Shown: positions 8,859 to 18,182 of the stretch, piece by piece
Numbering within the stretch: position 1 is the stretch's first letter
Layout of the letters: each line of letters begins with the position of its first letter
Origin: Gemmatimonadota bacterium
Lineage (GTDB): Bacteria > Gemmatimonadota > Gemmatimonadetes > Longimicrobiales > Gaopeijiaceae
Reading direction: 5' to 3'
Length of the DNA: 64,000 nt
Assembly: GCA_028873815.1 (NCBI GenBank)
Contig: JAPPNN010000049.1
Location: 17,519 to 81,518 of the forward strand
Notes under the pieces: generated by a model
The model's database searches: none
Told to the model about the DNA's origin: nothing
The model's input: only the letters and a program-made list of their open reading frames with translations
Made by a program: the position numbers and the translations under genes

Positions 8859-8992
8859 ACCCTCACGGTGTTCAACAGGGGCGCCAACGTTACGGACGCA
8901 CACACCCGAAGTCAAACGCCCACCCAAGCCGCGCCGGATCCCTCCCGGGGGGCCCGCTTCCGGTCTCCGGGGCTCCGTGCCGGCGGCTGCGG

Positions 8993-9022
8993 TTGACCGG
9001 GAGTGAGTCGTTCGGATACCTT
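8993..9022 (+). promoter_or_regulatory. Candidate promoter of the rpmH-rnpA-yidD-yidC operon
   Basis: TTGACC at 8993-8998 and TACCTT at 9017-9022 are separated by 18 bp, a sigma-70-like arrangement about 85 bp ahead of rpmH. It lies in the 249-bp divergent gap between dnaA and rpmH, which must also hold the dnaA promoter on the other strand. Confidence 0.5.
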
Positions 9023-9107
9023 TAAAGGCTAGCCCGTTATTGGTCGCGCGCCCTTCCTCGCGGATTGGGGGCGACCGTTACCGAGACCGCCACCGCGAGC
9101 GGATCAG

Positions 9108-9266
9108 ATGAAACCGACTTACAGGCCCCGTAACCGCAAGCGCTTGAACAAGCATGGCTTTCGGGCGCGCATGAGCACGAAGGCGGGCCGGGCGACACTC
9201 AATCGCCGCCGCCGCCGGGGACGACGGTCGCTGGTGGTGCGCATCGGGTCCAAGAATCCCAGGTAG
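9108..9266 (+). CDS. rpmH: 50S ribosomal protein L34
   Basis: A 52-residue, strongly basic protein translated from ATG 9108 to TAG 9264-9266. It matches L34 throughout: [20 protein letters not shown] at the start, then [20 protein letters not shown]34 is a late-assembly protein of the large ribosomal subunit. It is the first gene of the rpmH-rnpA-yidD-yidC cluster conserved near bacterial origins, and rnpA starts nine bases after its stop. The Shine-Dalgarno (GAGCGG) is weak. Confidence 0.97.
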   Translation: MKPTYRPRNRKRLNKHGFRARMSTKAGRATLNRRRRRGRRSLVVRIGSKNPR

Positions 9267-9275
9267 CGGTGCAAG

Positions 9276-9638
9276 GTGGAGCCGGAGGGCCAGCGGCTCC
9301 CCAGGACGGCGCGGATCCGGCGGGGCGGCGAAATCCGGGCCGTATTGCGAAGGGGGGTCCGCGCGCGAACACCAACGCTGGATGTCTACATCCTCCGTGT
9401 GCCGTCACGACCGCAGCCGCGCGTCGGATGGGTGGTCCCCAAGCTGGGGAACGGGAGCGTCGCGCGGAACCGTCTCAAGCGCAGGTTGCGGGAGATCGCG
9501 CGGACGCGCGTGCTGGGCGCGCTCAGGGCCAGGGCAGTCGGGGTGGATCTGCTGGTGCGGGTTAGAACAAGCGCCTACCGGGCGACGTATCATCAACTCG
9601 AGGAGGAGCTGATGAGCGTCGTGGACGGAAAATGGTAG
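9276..9638 (+). CDS. rnpA: Ribonuclease P protein component
   Basis: A 120-residue basic protein from a GTG start. The signature RNR(L)KRRLRE (about residues 65-74) is the RNR motif that contacts the catalytic RNA, and [20 protein letters not shown] fits the family core. It is the protein cofactor of RNase P, which removes 5' leaders from tRNA precursors. The RNase P RNA gene was not seen in this window. The end of the gene overlaps the start of yidD by seven bases. Confidence 0.95.
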   Translation: MEPEGQRLPRTARIRRGGEIRAVLRRGVRARTPTLDVYILRVPSRPQPRVGWVVPKLGNGSVARNRLKRRLREIARTRVLGALRARAVGVDLLVRVRTSAYRATYHQLEEELMSVVDGKW

Positions 9639-9907
9639 AGGGCCAGCCACAGCGCAGCGCGGGGCTGAACAGCCTCACCGTGCGCTTCATGGTCGGGGCG
9701 ATCCGGGCGTACCAGGTGACGATTTCGGCATTCAGGACCTCTCCCTGCCGGTACCTGCCGACCTGTTCGGAGTACGCCCGCGTGGCGATCGAGGCATACG
9801 GGCCCTGGAGGGGCGGATGGCTCGGCGTCCGGCGCCTGGCGCGGTGTCACCCGTGGGGCGGGCACGGATTTGATCCGGTCCCCGGTGTGGAGACGGGCGA
9901 GCGATGA
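9632..9907 (+). CDS. yidD: Membrane protein insertion efficiency factor YidD
   Basis: A 91-residue protein with the whole YidD signature: an amphipathic helix [10 protein letters not shown], then [19 protein letters not shown], then [17 protein letters not shown]. The conserved cysteines are at the expected places. YidD is a peripheral inner-membrane factor that helps YidC-dependent insertion. It overlaps rnpA upstream and yidC downstream (ATGA at 9904-9907), so translation of all three is probably coupled. Confidence 0.95.
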   Translation: MVEGQPQRSAGLNSLTVRFMVGAIRAYQVTISAFRTSPCRYLPTCSEYARVAIEAYGPWRGGWLGVRRLARCHPWGGHGFDPVPGVETGER

Positions 9908-11580
9908 AGACCGGACTGAGGTTCCTCCTGGCGATGTTCCTGATGCTCGGCGTCTTCGTGCTCACGAACCTGCTCTTTCCACCGGTCACCCCCGATCCGG
10001 TTTCCGAGCCCCCGGGCGAGCCGGCCGCACCGCAGGCGGGAGAGCCGGGCGTACGCGACGAAATCGGCGTCGACAGGCCCTTCGAAGCACCGCGGGGCGA
10101 CGATCCGGAGGAGCTGGTCACCGTGGAGACGCCACTGTTCCACCTGACCTTTTCGAACCGCGGCGCCCTGGTGCGCTCGGTCCGCCTCCCCGGTTACGAG
10201 TCCTTTCAGCGCGAGGGCGCGGTGGAACTGGTCCCCGAGGGCGTGGACGGCGTCCTCGGCGCGACGTGGCTGTATGGCGGAGGCGCGGACTCGGTCGCCC
10301 TGGACCGGTATTCCTACACGGTCAGTCCGGCGGGCGGGATCCGGCTCAGCGAGGGGAGCGGACCCCGTACGCTGACGTTCCGCTACGATTATCCCGAGGG
10401 GCAGTTCTTCAGCGAAATCCGGTACACGTTCACGGCGGAGTCGTACCTGGTCGAAGTCGAGGGCGAATTGCCGGAGGTGGAGCGATCCGCGCTGTTCGTG
10501 GATCTCGGGCCTGGCCTCGCGATCAATGAACTCCAGGAGTCCGAGGACTGGAGGGCGATGGCGTACCTCGGAAACCACGCGGAGGACGGCACGAGGTCGC
10601 GCCCGCTGTCCCGCGTGGACGAGCCGGAGGTGGTGGAGGGCCCGCTCCGGTGGGCGGCCGTCAAGAGCAAGTATTTCGTCCAGGTGATTCTGCCGGGGGA
10701 CGGCATCTCCGTTGGTGACTATCTCACCGCCATGTGGGCGGAACCGCTGCCGGTGGAAGGCCGGGCCCACGTGCATGTCGCCAGCCCGGTTGGTGACGAC
10801 GGCAGCTATGCGTACCGGGCGTACCTGGGGCCGATCGAGCGCGAGCGCCTGGTCGCGATCGGAAACGACCTCGAGGAGGTCAACCCCTACGGGTGGCGCA
10901 TCTTCCGCCCCATCATCCGGCCCCTGGTGGCCGTGATCCTGTGGCTCGTCCGGGTACTGCACGAGAACCTGCTGCTGGGGTACGGCTGGGTGCTGATCGT
11001 GATCGGCGTGCTGATGCGCGTTCTCCTGTGGCCGCTGCAGCGCAAGGCGATGCTCGCGCAGGTCAACATGATGAGCGTTCAGCCGCTGGCGCAGGAGATC
11101 AAGGAGAAATACCCCAACGACCCGCAGCGGATGCAGCAGGAGACGATGAAGCTGTACAAGGAGCACGGCGTCAACCCGTTGGCGGGGTGTGTACCGATGC
11201 TCATTCCCATGCCCATGCTGATTGCGCTGTTCCTGGTCTTCCGGACCACGATCGAGCTCCGTGGCGAGTCGTTCATGTGGCTTCCGGACCTGTCCGCTGC
11301 GGACCCCTTCTACATCCTGCCGCTCTCGCTCGGGGCGAGCATGTTCCTGCTGCAGTTCATCATGTACAAGACCAGTCCGGCCCAGGGGATGGCGAACCAG
11401 CAGATGAAGATGATGATGTACATCATGCCGGTCTTCATGACCGTGCTCTTCTGGCGGTGGGCGTCGGGACTCAATCTCTACTACGTGACCGTCAACCTCG
11501 CGACGATTCCGCAGCAGGTCCTGATCGCCAAGGAGAGAAGGAAGATGCAGGCGGCGGGTCCGGTGAAGCGCGCACGCTGA
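9904..11580 (+). CDS. yidC: Membrane protein insertase YidC
   Basis: A 558-residue protein with the Gram-negative YidC layout. An N-terminal helix (about 5-23) is followed by a large periplasmic domain (about 25-330). The C-terminal half holds the insertase core of five helices, including [32 protein letters not shown] and the final [13 protein letters not shown]. The conserved core Arg of the hydrophilic groove is in the [10 protein letters not shown] region. It inserts and folds inner-membrane proteins alone or with SecYEG. Its start overlaps yidD and it is followed 22 bp later by mnmE. Confidence 0.97.
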   Translation: MKTGLRFLLAMFLMLGVFVLTNLLFPPVTPDPVSEPPGEPAAPQAGEPGVRDEIGVDRPFEAPRGDDPEELVTVETPLFHLTFSNRGALVRSVRLPGYESFQREGAVELVPEGVDGVLGATWLYGGGADSVALDRYSYTVSPAGGIRLSEGSGPRTLTFRYDYPEGQFFSEIRYTFTAESYLVEVEGELPEVERSALFVDLGPGLAINELQESEDWRAMAYLGNHAEDGTRSRPLSRVDEPEVVEGPLRWAAVKSKYFVQVILPGDGISVGDYLTAMWAEPLPVEGRAHVHVASPVGDDGSYAYRAYLGPIERERLVAIGNDLEEVNPYGWRIFRPIIRPLVAVILWLVRVLHENLLLGYGWVLIVIGVLMRVLLWPLQRKAMLAQVNMMSVQPLAQEIKEKYPNDPQRMQQETMKLYKEHGVNPLAGCVPMLIPMPMLIALFLVFRTTIELRGESFMWLPDLSAADPFYILPLSLGASMFLLQFIMYKTSPAQGMANQQMKMMMYIMPVFMTVLFWRWASGLNLYYVTVNLATIPQQVLIAKERRKMQAAGPVKRAR

Positions 11581-11602
11581 CGGCTGGCAGGGTGGTGCTC
11601 CC

Positions 11603-12976
11603 GTGGATTCCGGCGTGGTGCCCGACACGATCGTGGCCCTGGCGACGGCTCCCGGGTTCGGCGCCATCGCGCTGGTGCGCCTCTCCGGATCCGACGCGCT
11701 ACGGATCGCGGGGGAACTGACCGGGGACCCCCAGGTCGCCACCGCCGCGTGGGCGGAACGAACCAGCCGTCTCCGCACCCTGAGCCGCCCGGGCTCCGGC
11801 GAGACCCTCGACCGGGCGCTGGTGACCGTGTACCGGGCGCCGGCGAGCTACACCGGCGAAGACATGGTGGAGATCTCGACGCACGGCGGCCACTCGATCC
11901 CCGGGAATGTGGTCGCCGCGTGCATCGCGCTGGGAGCCCGCAAGGCGAGACGGGGCGAATTCACCGAGCGCGCGTACCTGAACGGCAAGCTGGATCTGAC
12001 CCAGGCGGAAGCGGTCGCGGATCTGGTTGCGGCGCGCTCCGAGAAGGGCCGGACCGTGGCCCTGCACCAGCTGGAACGGGGACTCGGCGCGAGGATCGCC
12101 GCCCTGCGAGAGGACGTGGTTGGGCTCGCCGCCCTGCTGGTGCAGCACATCGATTTCCCCGAGGAGGACGACGCCCCGACGCCCCTGGACGCCATCGCGG
12201 AGAGGGCCGCCAACGTCGCGCGCGACATGGGCGTGATCCTGGCCACGGCTCCGTCCGGCGAGCTGCTGAGGGAGGGGGCGGTGACGGTGCTGGCCGGTCG
12301 TCCCAATTCCGGTAAGTCCAGTCTGTTCAATGCTTTAGTGGGACAGGAGCGTGCAATTGTCACGGACGTTCCGGGTACAACGCGCGACGCGATCGAAGCC
12401 GTTGTGGAGGTCGACGGGTTTCCATTCCGCCTGGTCGATACGGCCGGGTTGCGCGGCGATGCGGGTACGGTGGAGCGACTGGGTATCGAGGTCGCACGCC
12501 GCTACCTGGCCGGGGCCGATGTCGTGCTGTACTGCAGGGAAGCGGGGCGTGCTGCCGCGGGAAAGGGGGAAGAGGAGTTTCTGGCGTCGGTCGGGTCGCC
12601 GGTGATCGTGGTGAGGACGAAGTGGGACCTTGCCGGGCCAGGAAAGGCGCCGTGGGACGGGGAGGTGGCGGTCTCGGTGGAGTCGGGCGAGGGGCTCGCC
12701 AAACTGAGGGGCATGCTGCGCGCACTCGTGTTCCAGGGTATCGTGGAGAATCGCGACGAGGTACCGGTGGTCACCAATCGACGGCAGGCCGAGTTGTTGC
12801 GGGTGGCGCGAGCCGAGGTGGAGGCCTTCGCCGAAGCGCTCTCGGCGGAGATTCCGCCCGAGGTCGCGTCTGCCCACCTCAAGTCCGCCGAGAGCGCGCT
12901 CGAGGAGATCCTCGGCGTGATCGCGCCGGACGACGTGCTCGATCGGGTGTTCAGGGACTTCTGCATAGGAAAGTGA
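11603..12976 (+). CDS. mnmE: tRNA modification GTPase MnmE
   Basis: A 457-residue protein from GTG 11603. The N-terminal tetrahydrofolate-binding domain opens DTIVALATAPGFGAIALVRLS. Next come a helical domain and an inserted G domain with G1 GRPNSGKSS (about 230-238), G2/G3 region VPGTTRDAI and DTAGLR, and G4-like TKWD. It ends in the family hallmark CIGK, whose cysteine is essential in MnmE. With MnmG it makes the carboxymethylaminomethyl group of wobble uridine 34 in tRNA. mnmG starts four bases downstream, so the two partners are co-expressed. Confidence 0.97.
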   Translation: MDSGVVPDTIVALATAPGFGAIALVRLSGSDALRIAGELTGDPQVATAAWAERTSRLRTLSRPGSGETLDRALVTVYRAPASYTGEDMVEISTHGGHSIPGNVVAACIALGARKARRGEFTERAYLNGKLDLTQAEAVADLVAARSEKGRTVALHQLERGLGARIAALREDVVGLAALLVQHIDFPEEDDAPTPLDAIAERAANVARDMGVILATAPSGELLREGAVTVLAGRPNSGKSSLFNALVGQERAIVTDVPGTTRDAIEAVVEVDGFPFRLVDTAGLRGDAGTVERLGIEVARRYLAGADVVLYCREAGRAAAGKGEEEFLASVGSPVIVVRTKWDLAGPGKAPWDGEVAVSVESGEGLAKLRGMLRALVFQGIVENRDEVPVVTNRRQAELLRVARAEVEAFAEALSAEIPPEVASAHLKSAESALEEILGVIAPDDVLDRVFRDFCIGK

Positions 12977-12979
12977 GCG

Positions 12980-14944
12980 GTGCGGCTTCGCTATGACGTG
13001 ATCGTGGTCGGCGGGGGCCACGCGGGGACCGAGGCCGCCGCCGCGGCCGCGCGCCTGGGCGCCAGGACGGTCCTCGTGACCCCGGACCTGACCCGGATTG
13101 CGCAGATGAGCTGCAATCCCGCGATCGGCGGCGTCGCAAAGGGGACCGTAGCCCGCGAGGTCGGCGCCCTCGGCGGGGTCATGGCGCGGGCCACGGACGC
13201 TACTCGTATACACTTTCGTATGCTGAACCGCTCCAAGGGTCCGGCGGTCTGGGGACCACGCGCCCAGTGCGACCGGGCCCGGTATCCGGTGGCCGTCCGG
13301 CGCATTCTCGACGGACTTGAGGACCTCGATCTCTTCCAGGAGATGGTCACGGGCCTGTTGGTGGACGACGACCGCGTCCAGGGTGTTGTCACGCGCGGAG
13401 GCGTGGTTTTCGAGGGCCCGACCGTCGTTGTCACGGCCGGGACGTTTCTCCGGGGCAGGATCCACGTGGGGGGCAGCAGCGCGCACGGGGCGGGGCGGGC
13501 GGGCGAAGGCCCCTCGATCGACCTCGCCGAAGCGCTTGAGGAGCGCGGCCTGGAAGTGGCACGCTTCAAGACGGGGACGCCACCACGGGTTGACGGGCGC
13601 TCGGTGGATTTGTCGCGCTGCGAGCGGCAGGACGGGGAGGACAGCGCATTCCGCTTCTGCTTCTACAGCCGCGAACCCATACCCGCGCAGCGGCCCTGCT
13701 GGATCACCTGGTGCGGAGCGGGACTGAAGCGCATCGTTACCGCAAACCTTTCTCGCAGTGCACTTTACGGCGGTGAGATATCGGGACGGGGCCCGCGGTA
13801 TTGTCCGTCCATCGAGGACAAGGTGGTGCGGTTCCCGGACGTCGCACGTCACCAGGTCTTCCTGGAACCGGAAGGGCTGGATACGACCGAACTGTACGTC
13901 AACGGCCTCTCGACCTCACTCCCGCCCGAGGTGCAGCTCGCATTCCTCCGGTCGATTCCCGGCCTGGAGGAAGCAAGGATGACCAAACCCGGGTACGCGA
14001 TCGAATACGACTACTTCCCCCCGTATCAACTGCGGCACACCCTGGAGGTGCGTTGCATTCCCGGACTGTACTTCGCCGGACAGATCAACGGAACAACGGG
14101 CTATGAGGAAGCCGCCGGGCAGGGGCTTGTGGCGGGCACCAACGCGGCGCTCGACGTGCTGCGCAGGGATCCGTTCGTGGTCGAGAGGGACCAGGGCTAC
14201 ATCGGGGTCCTGATCGACGATCTGGTCACAAAGGGGGTGGACGAGCCCTACCGGCTCTTCACCTCCAGGGCCGAATTCCGCCTGTTGCTCCGCCAGGACA
14301 ACGGTCCGAGCCGCCTGGGGACCCTTGCCCGGGAGGTGGGGCTTCTGACGCCCGAACAGGAATCGGCGCTGGAGGCCCGTCTGGGCGAGGAATCGCGTGC
14401 GATGGCATGGTTCCGAGGCGAGGCCATGCAGCCGGCGACGGTGAATCCCACGCTGGAACGGGCTGGAAGCCATCCTATCGACCGTCCGCGCCGGGCCAGG
14501 GACATCCTGCGTCGGCCGCGGGTGACCGCGGAAGACCTCCTGCGTGCGGCCGGGGATGCAGCCCCAAGCTTTGACCCCGACGTGCTGGCAACCGTCGAGA
14601 TCGATACCAAGTACGAGGGATACGTGCGCCGAGAGCTGGAACGGGCGGCCAAACTGCGGACGCAGGCCGAATTCGCCATCCCGGAAGACGCGCCCTTCAG
14701 GAGCTTCGCCACGCTGTCGATCGAAGCGCGCCAGAAGCTCGAGAAGATACGGCCGCGGAGCCTGGCCCAGGCAGGCAGGATCCCCGGCGTCTCGCCCGCC
14801 GACCTGCAGAACCTCGTGATGGAGATCCGCAGAATGCCGAACCGCCGTACGGCAGCCGGAAGTCCGGCAATGGCAGCGGATGGTCGGTCTCGCCAACCGG
14901 CAAAGGATGCCGGGCCGCCGCCGAACCGGCCTCCTCCTGCCTGA
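12980..14944 (+). CDS. mnmG: tRNA uridine-5-carboxymethylaminomethyl modification enzyme MnmG (GidA)
   Basis: A 654-residue flavoprotein from GTG 12980. The FAD dinucleotide-binding motif [12 protein letters not shown] is at the N terminus. The conserved [11 protein letters not shown] and [12 protein letters not shown] segments follow, then [19 protein letters not shown] and a helical C-terminal domain that binds MnmE. The protein runs about 30 residues beyond the usual end with a Pro/Arg/Ala-rich tail (after EIRRMPNR) of no known role. The rsmG gene that commonly follows mnmG is missing; two parS sites and parA follow instead. Confidence 0.97.
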   Translation: MRLRYDVIVVGGGHAGTEAAAAAARLGARTVLVTPDLTRIAQMSCNPAIGGVAKGTVAREVGALGGVMARATDATRIHFRMLNRSKGPAVWGPRAQCDRARYPVAVRRILDGLEDLDLFQEMVTGLLVDDDRVQGVVTRGGVVFEGPTVVVTAGTFLRGRIHVGGSSAHGAGRAGEGPSIDLAEALEERGLEVARFKTGTPPRVDGRSVDLSRCERQDGEDSAFRFCFYSREPIPAQRPCWITWCGAGLKRIVTANLSRSALYGGEISGRGPRYCPSIEDKVVRFPDVARHQVFLEPEGLDTTELYVNGLSTSLPPEVQLAFLRSIPGLEEARMTKPGYAIEYDYFPPYQLRHTLEVRCIPGLYFAGQINGTTGYEEAAGQGLVAGTNAALDVLRRDPFVVERDQGYIGVLIDDLVTKGVDEPYRLFTSRAEFRLLLRQDNGPSRLGTLAREVGLLTPEQESALEARLGEESRAMAWFRGEAMQPATVNPTLERAGSHPIDRPRRARDILRRPRVTAEDLLRAAGDAAPSFDPDVLATVEIDTKYEGYVRRELERAAKLRTQAEFAIPEDAPFRSFATLSIEARQKLEKIRPRSLAQAGRIPGVSPADLQNLVMEIRRMPNRRTAAGSPAMAADGRSRQPAKDAGPPPNRPPPA

Positions 14945-14963
14945 CCCTCGGGTGGGGCCGGGT

Positions 14964-14979
14964 TGTTCCACGTGGAACA
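14964..14979. promoter_or_regulatory. parS: parS centromere site 1
   Basis: The exact 16-bp palindrome TGTTCCACGTGGAACA, identical to the classical bacterial parS core bound by ParB. It lies in the mnmG-parA gap, 131 bp before parA. Confidence 0.95.
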
Positions 14980-15009
14980 TTCGCCGGGGCGACCCGTTGA
15001 CCGCCCTTT

Positions 15010-15025
15010 TGTTCCACGTGGAACA
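15010..15025. promoter_or_regulatory. parS: parS centromere site 2
   Basis: A second exact copy of TGTTCCACGTGGAACA, 46 bp (start to start) after the first. The pair probably nucleates ParB spreading around the origin and may also autoregulate parAB, because they occupy the only promoter-sized gap upstream of parA. Confidence 0.95.
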
Positions 15026-15094
15026 CGGGACGGTTAGATTCCGGAGTCGATAGCCGTTTCGTCGTTCCCGGGATCCCAAGGAAAACGCCGCGCC

Positions 15095-15883
15095 TTGAAC
15101 CGAATCATCGCTCTCGCCAACCAGAAGGGCGGCGTTGGCAAGACCACGACTGCGGTCAACCTCGGTGCAAGCCTGGCTCGTGACGGTGCCCGGGTGCTGC
15201 TCGTGGACATGGATCCACAGGGGAACGCGTCCAGCGGCCTGGGCATCATCCAGCGCGACAACATCCCTACCGTGTATGACGTGCTGGTCCGGGGGCTTCC
15301 CGCATTTCGAGCGGTCCTTCGATCCGACGGGCGCGCGAATCTCGACGTGATTCCGGCCAACCGCGATCTCGTGGGGGCCGAGGTCGAGCTGGTCGGCGTT
15401 CGGGATCGTGAGACGATCCTTCGCGACACCCTGGCGCCGCTCGCGGCCGACTACGACTTCGTCTTCATCGACTGCCCCCCGTCGCTGGGCCTACTGACGC
15501 TGAATACGCTCGCGGCGGCCGACTCGGTCCTGATCCCGATTCAGTGCGAATTCTACGCCCTCGAAGGGCTTACCCAACTGCTGAACACGATCGGTCTGGT
15601 ACAGAGAGGCCTGAATCCGGGCCTGGAAGTCGAGGGCGTGCTCCTCACCATGTACGACCAGCGCCTCAGTCTTTCGCGCCAGGTCGCTACCGAGGCGAAA
15701 CGCTACTTCGGCGAGAAGGTATTTGACACGGTGATCACGCGGAATGTCAGCATCGCCGAGGCGCCGGGGTTCGGACAGCCGGTGACGGACTACGAGCCCT
15801 CGTCGGTGGGCGCACGCCGTTACGCGTCGCTCGCCAGGGAGATTCGGGGCAGGACGGGGCTTGCACACAATCACAGGAGCTGA
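15095..15883 (+). CDS. parA: Chromosome partitioning ATPase ParA (Soj)
   Basis: A 262-residue ATPase from a TTG start. It has the deviant Walker A NQKGGVGKTT (residues 9-18, signature Lys11 and Lys16), VDMDPQGNASSGLG as the A' region and Walker B FVFIDCPPSLG. ParA binds DNA non-specifically as an ATP dimer and moves ParB-parS complexes, separating sister origins. It starts 69 bp after the second parS and is followed directly by parB, with one frame ending where the other begins. Confidence 0.96.
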   Translation: MNRIIALANQKGGVGKTTTAVNLGASLARDGARVLLVDMDPQGNASSGLGIIQRDNIPTVYDVLVRGLPAFRAVLRSDGRANLDVIPANRDLVGAEVELVGVRDRETILRDTLAPLAADYDFVFIDCPPSLGLLTLNTLAAADSVLIPIQCEFYALEGLTQLLNTIGLVQRGLNPGLEVEGVLLTMYDQRLSLSRQVATEAKRYFGEKVFDTVITRNVSIAEAPGFGQPVTDYEPSSVGARRYASLAREIRGRTGLAHNHRS

Positions 15884-16798
15884 GTGTTCATGAACCGAGG
15901 CGACCGACTTGGAAGAGGGCTCGGCGCCCTCCTGGGCGACTATATGCAGGAGCCGGTTGCGGCGGGATCCGAACCGGATGCGCCGACCACGGTTCCGGTC
16001 CGCTCCGTGGCCGCCAACCCGTACCAGCCGCGGAGGCAGTTCCGCACCGCCGAGCTGAGCGAACTCGCCGCCTCCATACGGGTCAACGGACTGCTTCAGC
16101 CGGTGCTTGTGCGAAGGTCGCCTTCCGGCCGAACCTACCAGCTGGTGGCGGGCGAGCGGAGGCTTCGCGCCGTCAAGCTGTTGGGCTGGACCGAGATACC
16201 GGCACAGGTGCGCGAGGTCGACGATCGCACACTGCTCGTTCTCGCGCTCGTCGAGAACATCCAGCGCGAAGATCTCGGGCCGCTGGAGGAAGCCAATGCC
16301 TACGGGATACTTCGGGATACGTTCGGGTACGGGCAGCGCGAAGTGGCTGAGGCCGTAGGCAAGAGCCGGTCCACCGTGGCGAACGTGCTGCGTCTGCTGA
16401 CACTCCCTCCCTCCGTTCGGCGCCTGCTTGAGGAAGGGGCTCTGACCATGGGGCACGCCAGGGCGATCCTGGGGGTGGACGATCCGGTGAAGGCCGCGGA
16501 TCTGGCGCGGCAAGCGGTCGCCGAATCCTGGTCGGTGCGCGAAACGGAACGCCGGGTTCGGGAACTGGCCGCCGGCGGGGAGTCACCTGCCCGGGAGCCT
16601 TCGGACGAGGCGCCGGAACGGGATCCCGCGATCGGCGTCCTGGAGGAGGCGCTCAGCGATCACTTGGACGCGCGCGTCGGCATCCAGTGGCGGGGCCGCG
16701 GCAACGGTGCCATCCGCATATCGTTTCGTGGAGCGCGAGAGCTGGAAAGGGTTTTCGCCGCCGTGACCGGAAAGGAAGCGGCCGAGATAGTTGGCTGA
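15884..16798 (+). CDS. parB: Chromosome partitioning protein ParB (Spo0J)
   Basis: A 304-residue protein. The N terminus LGRGLGALLGD is the ParA-stimulating peptide. The CTP-binding/ParB box includes NPYQPRRQF and GERR at 90-93. The parS-recognising helix-turn-helix lies around REVAEAVGKSRSTVANVLRL, and the C-terminal dimer domain follows a charged linker (about 225-250). A GTG at 15884 has AGGAG four bases upstream; ATG at 15890 is an equally reasonable start, two codons shorter. It should load on the two parS sites just upstream of parA. Confidence 0.96.
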   Translation: MFMNRGDRLGRGLGALLGDYMQEPVAAGSEPDAPTTVPVRSVAANPYQPRRQFRTAELSELAASIRVNGLLQPVLVRRSPSGRTYQLVAGERRLRAVKLLGWTEIPAQVREVDDRTLLVLALVENIQREDLGPLEEANAYGILRDTFGYGQREVAEAVGKSRSTVANVLRLLTLPPSVRRLLEEGALTMGHARAILGVDDPVKAADLARQAVAESWSVRETERRVRELAAGGESPAREPSDEAPERDPAIGVLEEALSDHLDARVGIQWRGRGNGAIRISFRGARELERVFAAVTGKEAAEIVG

Positions 16799-16865
16799 AC
16801 CGCGTCCGGCCCGACAATATGTAGGGGTGTATCACAGCGGACCGGGCACGGAGTCGGGAGCATAG

Positions 16866-17624
16866 GTGGACGGCAAGGACGGCATATCGATCATCGTGGT
16901 GCGTGGCGACACGGAACAACCGCGCACCATCACACTGTCCCCGCGTCGTGTGGTGGCCGTCAAGGTTGCCGCGGTGGCGCTGGGAGTCCTGATCGTGGCG
17001 ATGGCGGCGAGCTGGTCGGCCCTGGCCAGCCGCGCGGCAAGAACCGCTGTTCTCCAGCAACAGAACGACTCGCTGATGGCCCGGCACCTGCGGATGGATT
17101 CGCTGGCCAGTCGATTGGCGGCCTCCGAGGCGCGACAGGACAACTTGCGCCAGTTGATCGGGATCGACAGCTCCCGCGATTCCGCCCTCTGGCTCACGAA
17201 TCGCGGGGTGGCGGGCGGGAGCGCCGGCGGATTGGGCGAAGGAGCCGCGACCGAGCCGACCGCCTGGCCGCTTACGACACAGGGGTTCGTCACGCGGTCC
17301 GATGGCGGGGCCAGCGACCATCCGGGAATCGACATCGCGGTAGCGAGCGGCTCGTACGTCAGAGCGGCGGGCGGAGGCGTTGTTGTTGACGCGGCGAACG
17401 ATCCCGTCTACGGTCTCTTCGTTCTCATCGATCACGGCAATGGCTGGCGCACCAGGTACGGCCATGCCTCCTATCTGGTCGCGGAACGGGGCCGGCAGGT
17501 TCGGCAGGGAGAGGTGGTCGCCCTGTCGGGTTCGACGGGTCGGTCTACCGCGCCCCATCTTCATTTCGAGATATTGAGAAACGGCAGGCCAATCGATCCA
17601 TTGTCGATGGTGACACCGCCATAG
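16866..17624 (+). CDS. Membrane-anchored M23 (LytM-type) peptidase
   Basis: A 252-residue protein from GTG 16866. One transmembrane helix at about 30-52 (VAVKVAAVALGVLIVAMAAS) is followed by a short periplasmic coiled coil (about 55-105) and a LytM domain. The zinc ligands appear present in HPGIDIA and in HLHFEI, with the catalytic YGHAS between them, so it could be an active peptidoglycan endopeptidase and not a degenerate activator. The next gene encodes a bactofilin; M23 peptidase-bactofilin pairs are known to work together in cell shape control. Confidence 0.9.
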   Translation: MDGKDGISIIVVRGDTEQPRTITLSPRRVVAVKVAAVALGVLIVAMAASWSALASRAARTAVLQQQNDSLMARHLRMDSLASRLAASEARQDNLRQLIGIDSSRDSALWLTNRGVAGGSAGGLGEGAATEPTAWPLTTQGFVTRSDGGASDHPGIDIAVASGSYVRAAGGGVVVDAANDPVYGLFVLIDHGNGWRTRYGHASYLVAERGRQVRQGEVVALSGSTGRSTAPHLHFEILRNGRPIDPLSMVTPP

Positions 17625-17672
17625 TGGGGCGGTTCTCCGGAAGATCACCCGTATCCCAAGGAAGGAAGACGT

Positions 17673-18146
17673 TTGGAAGCCATGGCACGAAAAGGACCCA
17701 CCCCAGCGTCATCGCCCGAACAGGTCATCTCCATCGTCGGGCCCGGACTGCGCGTCGTCGGTGATTGCGACACGACCGACACGATCCGTATCGAAGGGCA
17801 TATCGAAGGGTCGGTCCGCGCCCACAAGGCGGTCGTGATCGGAAAGGCGGGACGGGTCAACGGCGACATTCACACTCAGGACGCCGTGATCGCGGGCACC
17901 GTGAAGGGTTCGCTGATCGTGGAGTCCCGTCTGGAGCTGCAGGCGACCTGTCACATCGACGGTGAAATCAGCGCCGCGCGCCTCCAGCTCGAGGAAGGCG
18001 GGGTCGTAAACGGCACCATCAGTGTCGGTCGCAAGGACGCAGGGGTGGCGATCGACCCGGGGGCGGCAGGTGCCGACCGGCCCAAGGGCGCGGGGACCGG
18101 GCAGGCGGGGAAGGTGCTGGGCGTCGGCGGTAAGGTGAAGGTCTAG
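17673..18146 (+). CDS. Bactofilin
   Basis: A 157-residue protein with a central right-handed beta-helix of short repeats (about 20-130), seen as recurring motifs IRIEGHIEGSV, VIGKAGRVNGDI, AVIAGTVKGSL and LQLEEGGVVNGTI, flanked by disordered tails. Bactofilins self-assemble into nucleotide-free filaments that organise cell-wall enzymes or origin/ParAB positioning. Both the adjacent M23 peptidase and the nearby parAB genes suit those roles. The start is TTG 17673 (GGAAG ahead of it) or ATG 17682, three codons later. Confidence 0.93.
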   Translation: MEAMARKGPTPASSPEQVISIVGPGLRVVGDCDTTDTIRIEGHIEGSVRAHKAVVIGKAGRVNGDIHTQDAVIAGTVKGSLIVESRLELQATCHIDGEISAARLQLEEGGVVNGTISVGRKDAGVAIDPGAAGADRPKGAGTGQAGKVLGVGGKVKV

Positions 18147-18182
18147 CACCGCGGGACAGCCACGACGCGGAGATCGGCGGTC

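Noticed and set aside
9847..11778. 643-codon minus-strand frame opposite yidC
   Set aside because: Overlaps an unmistakable YidC gene; the His/Arg/Gln-rich translation is a shadow.
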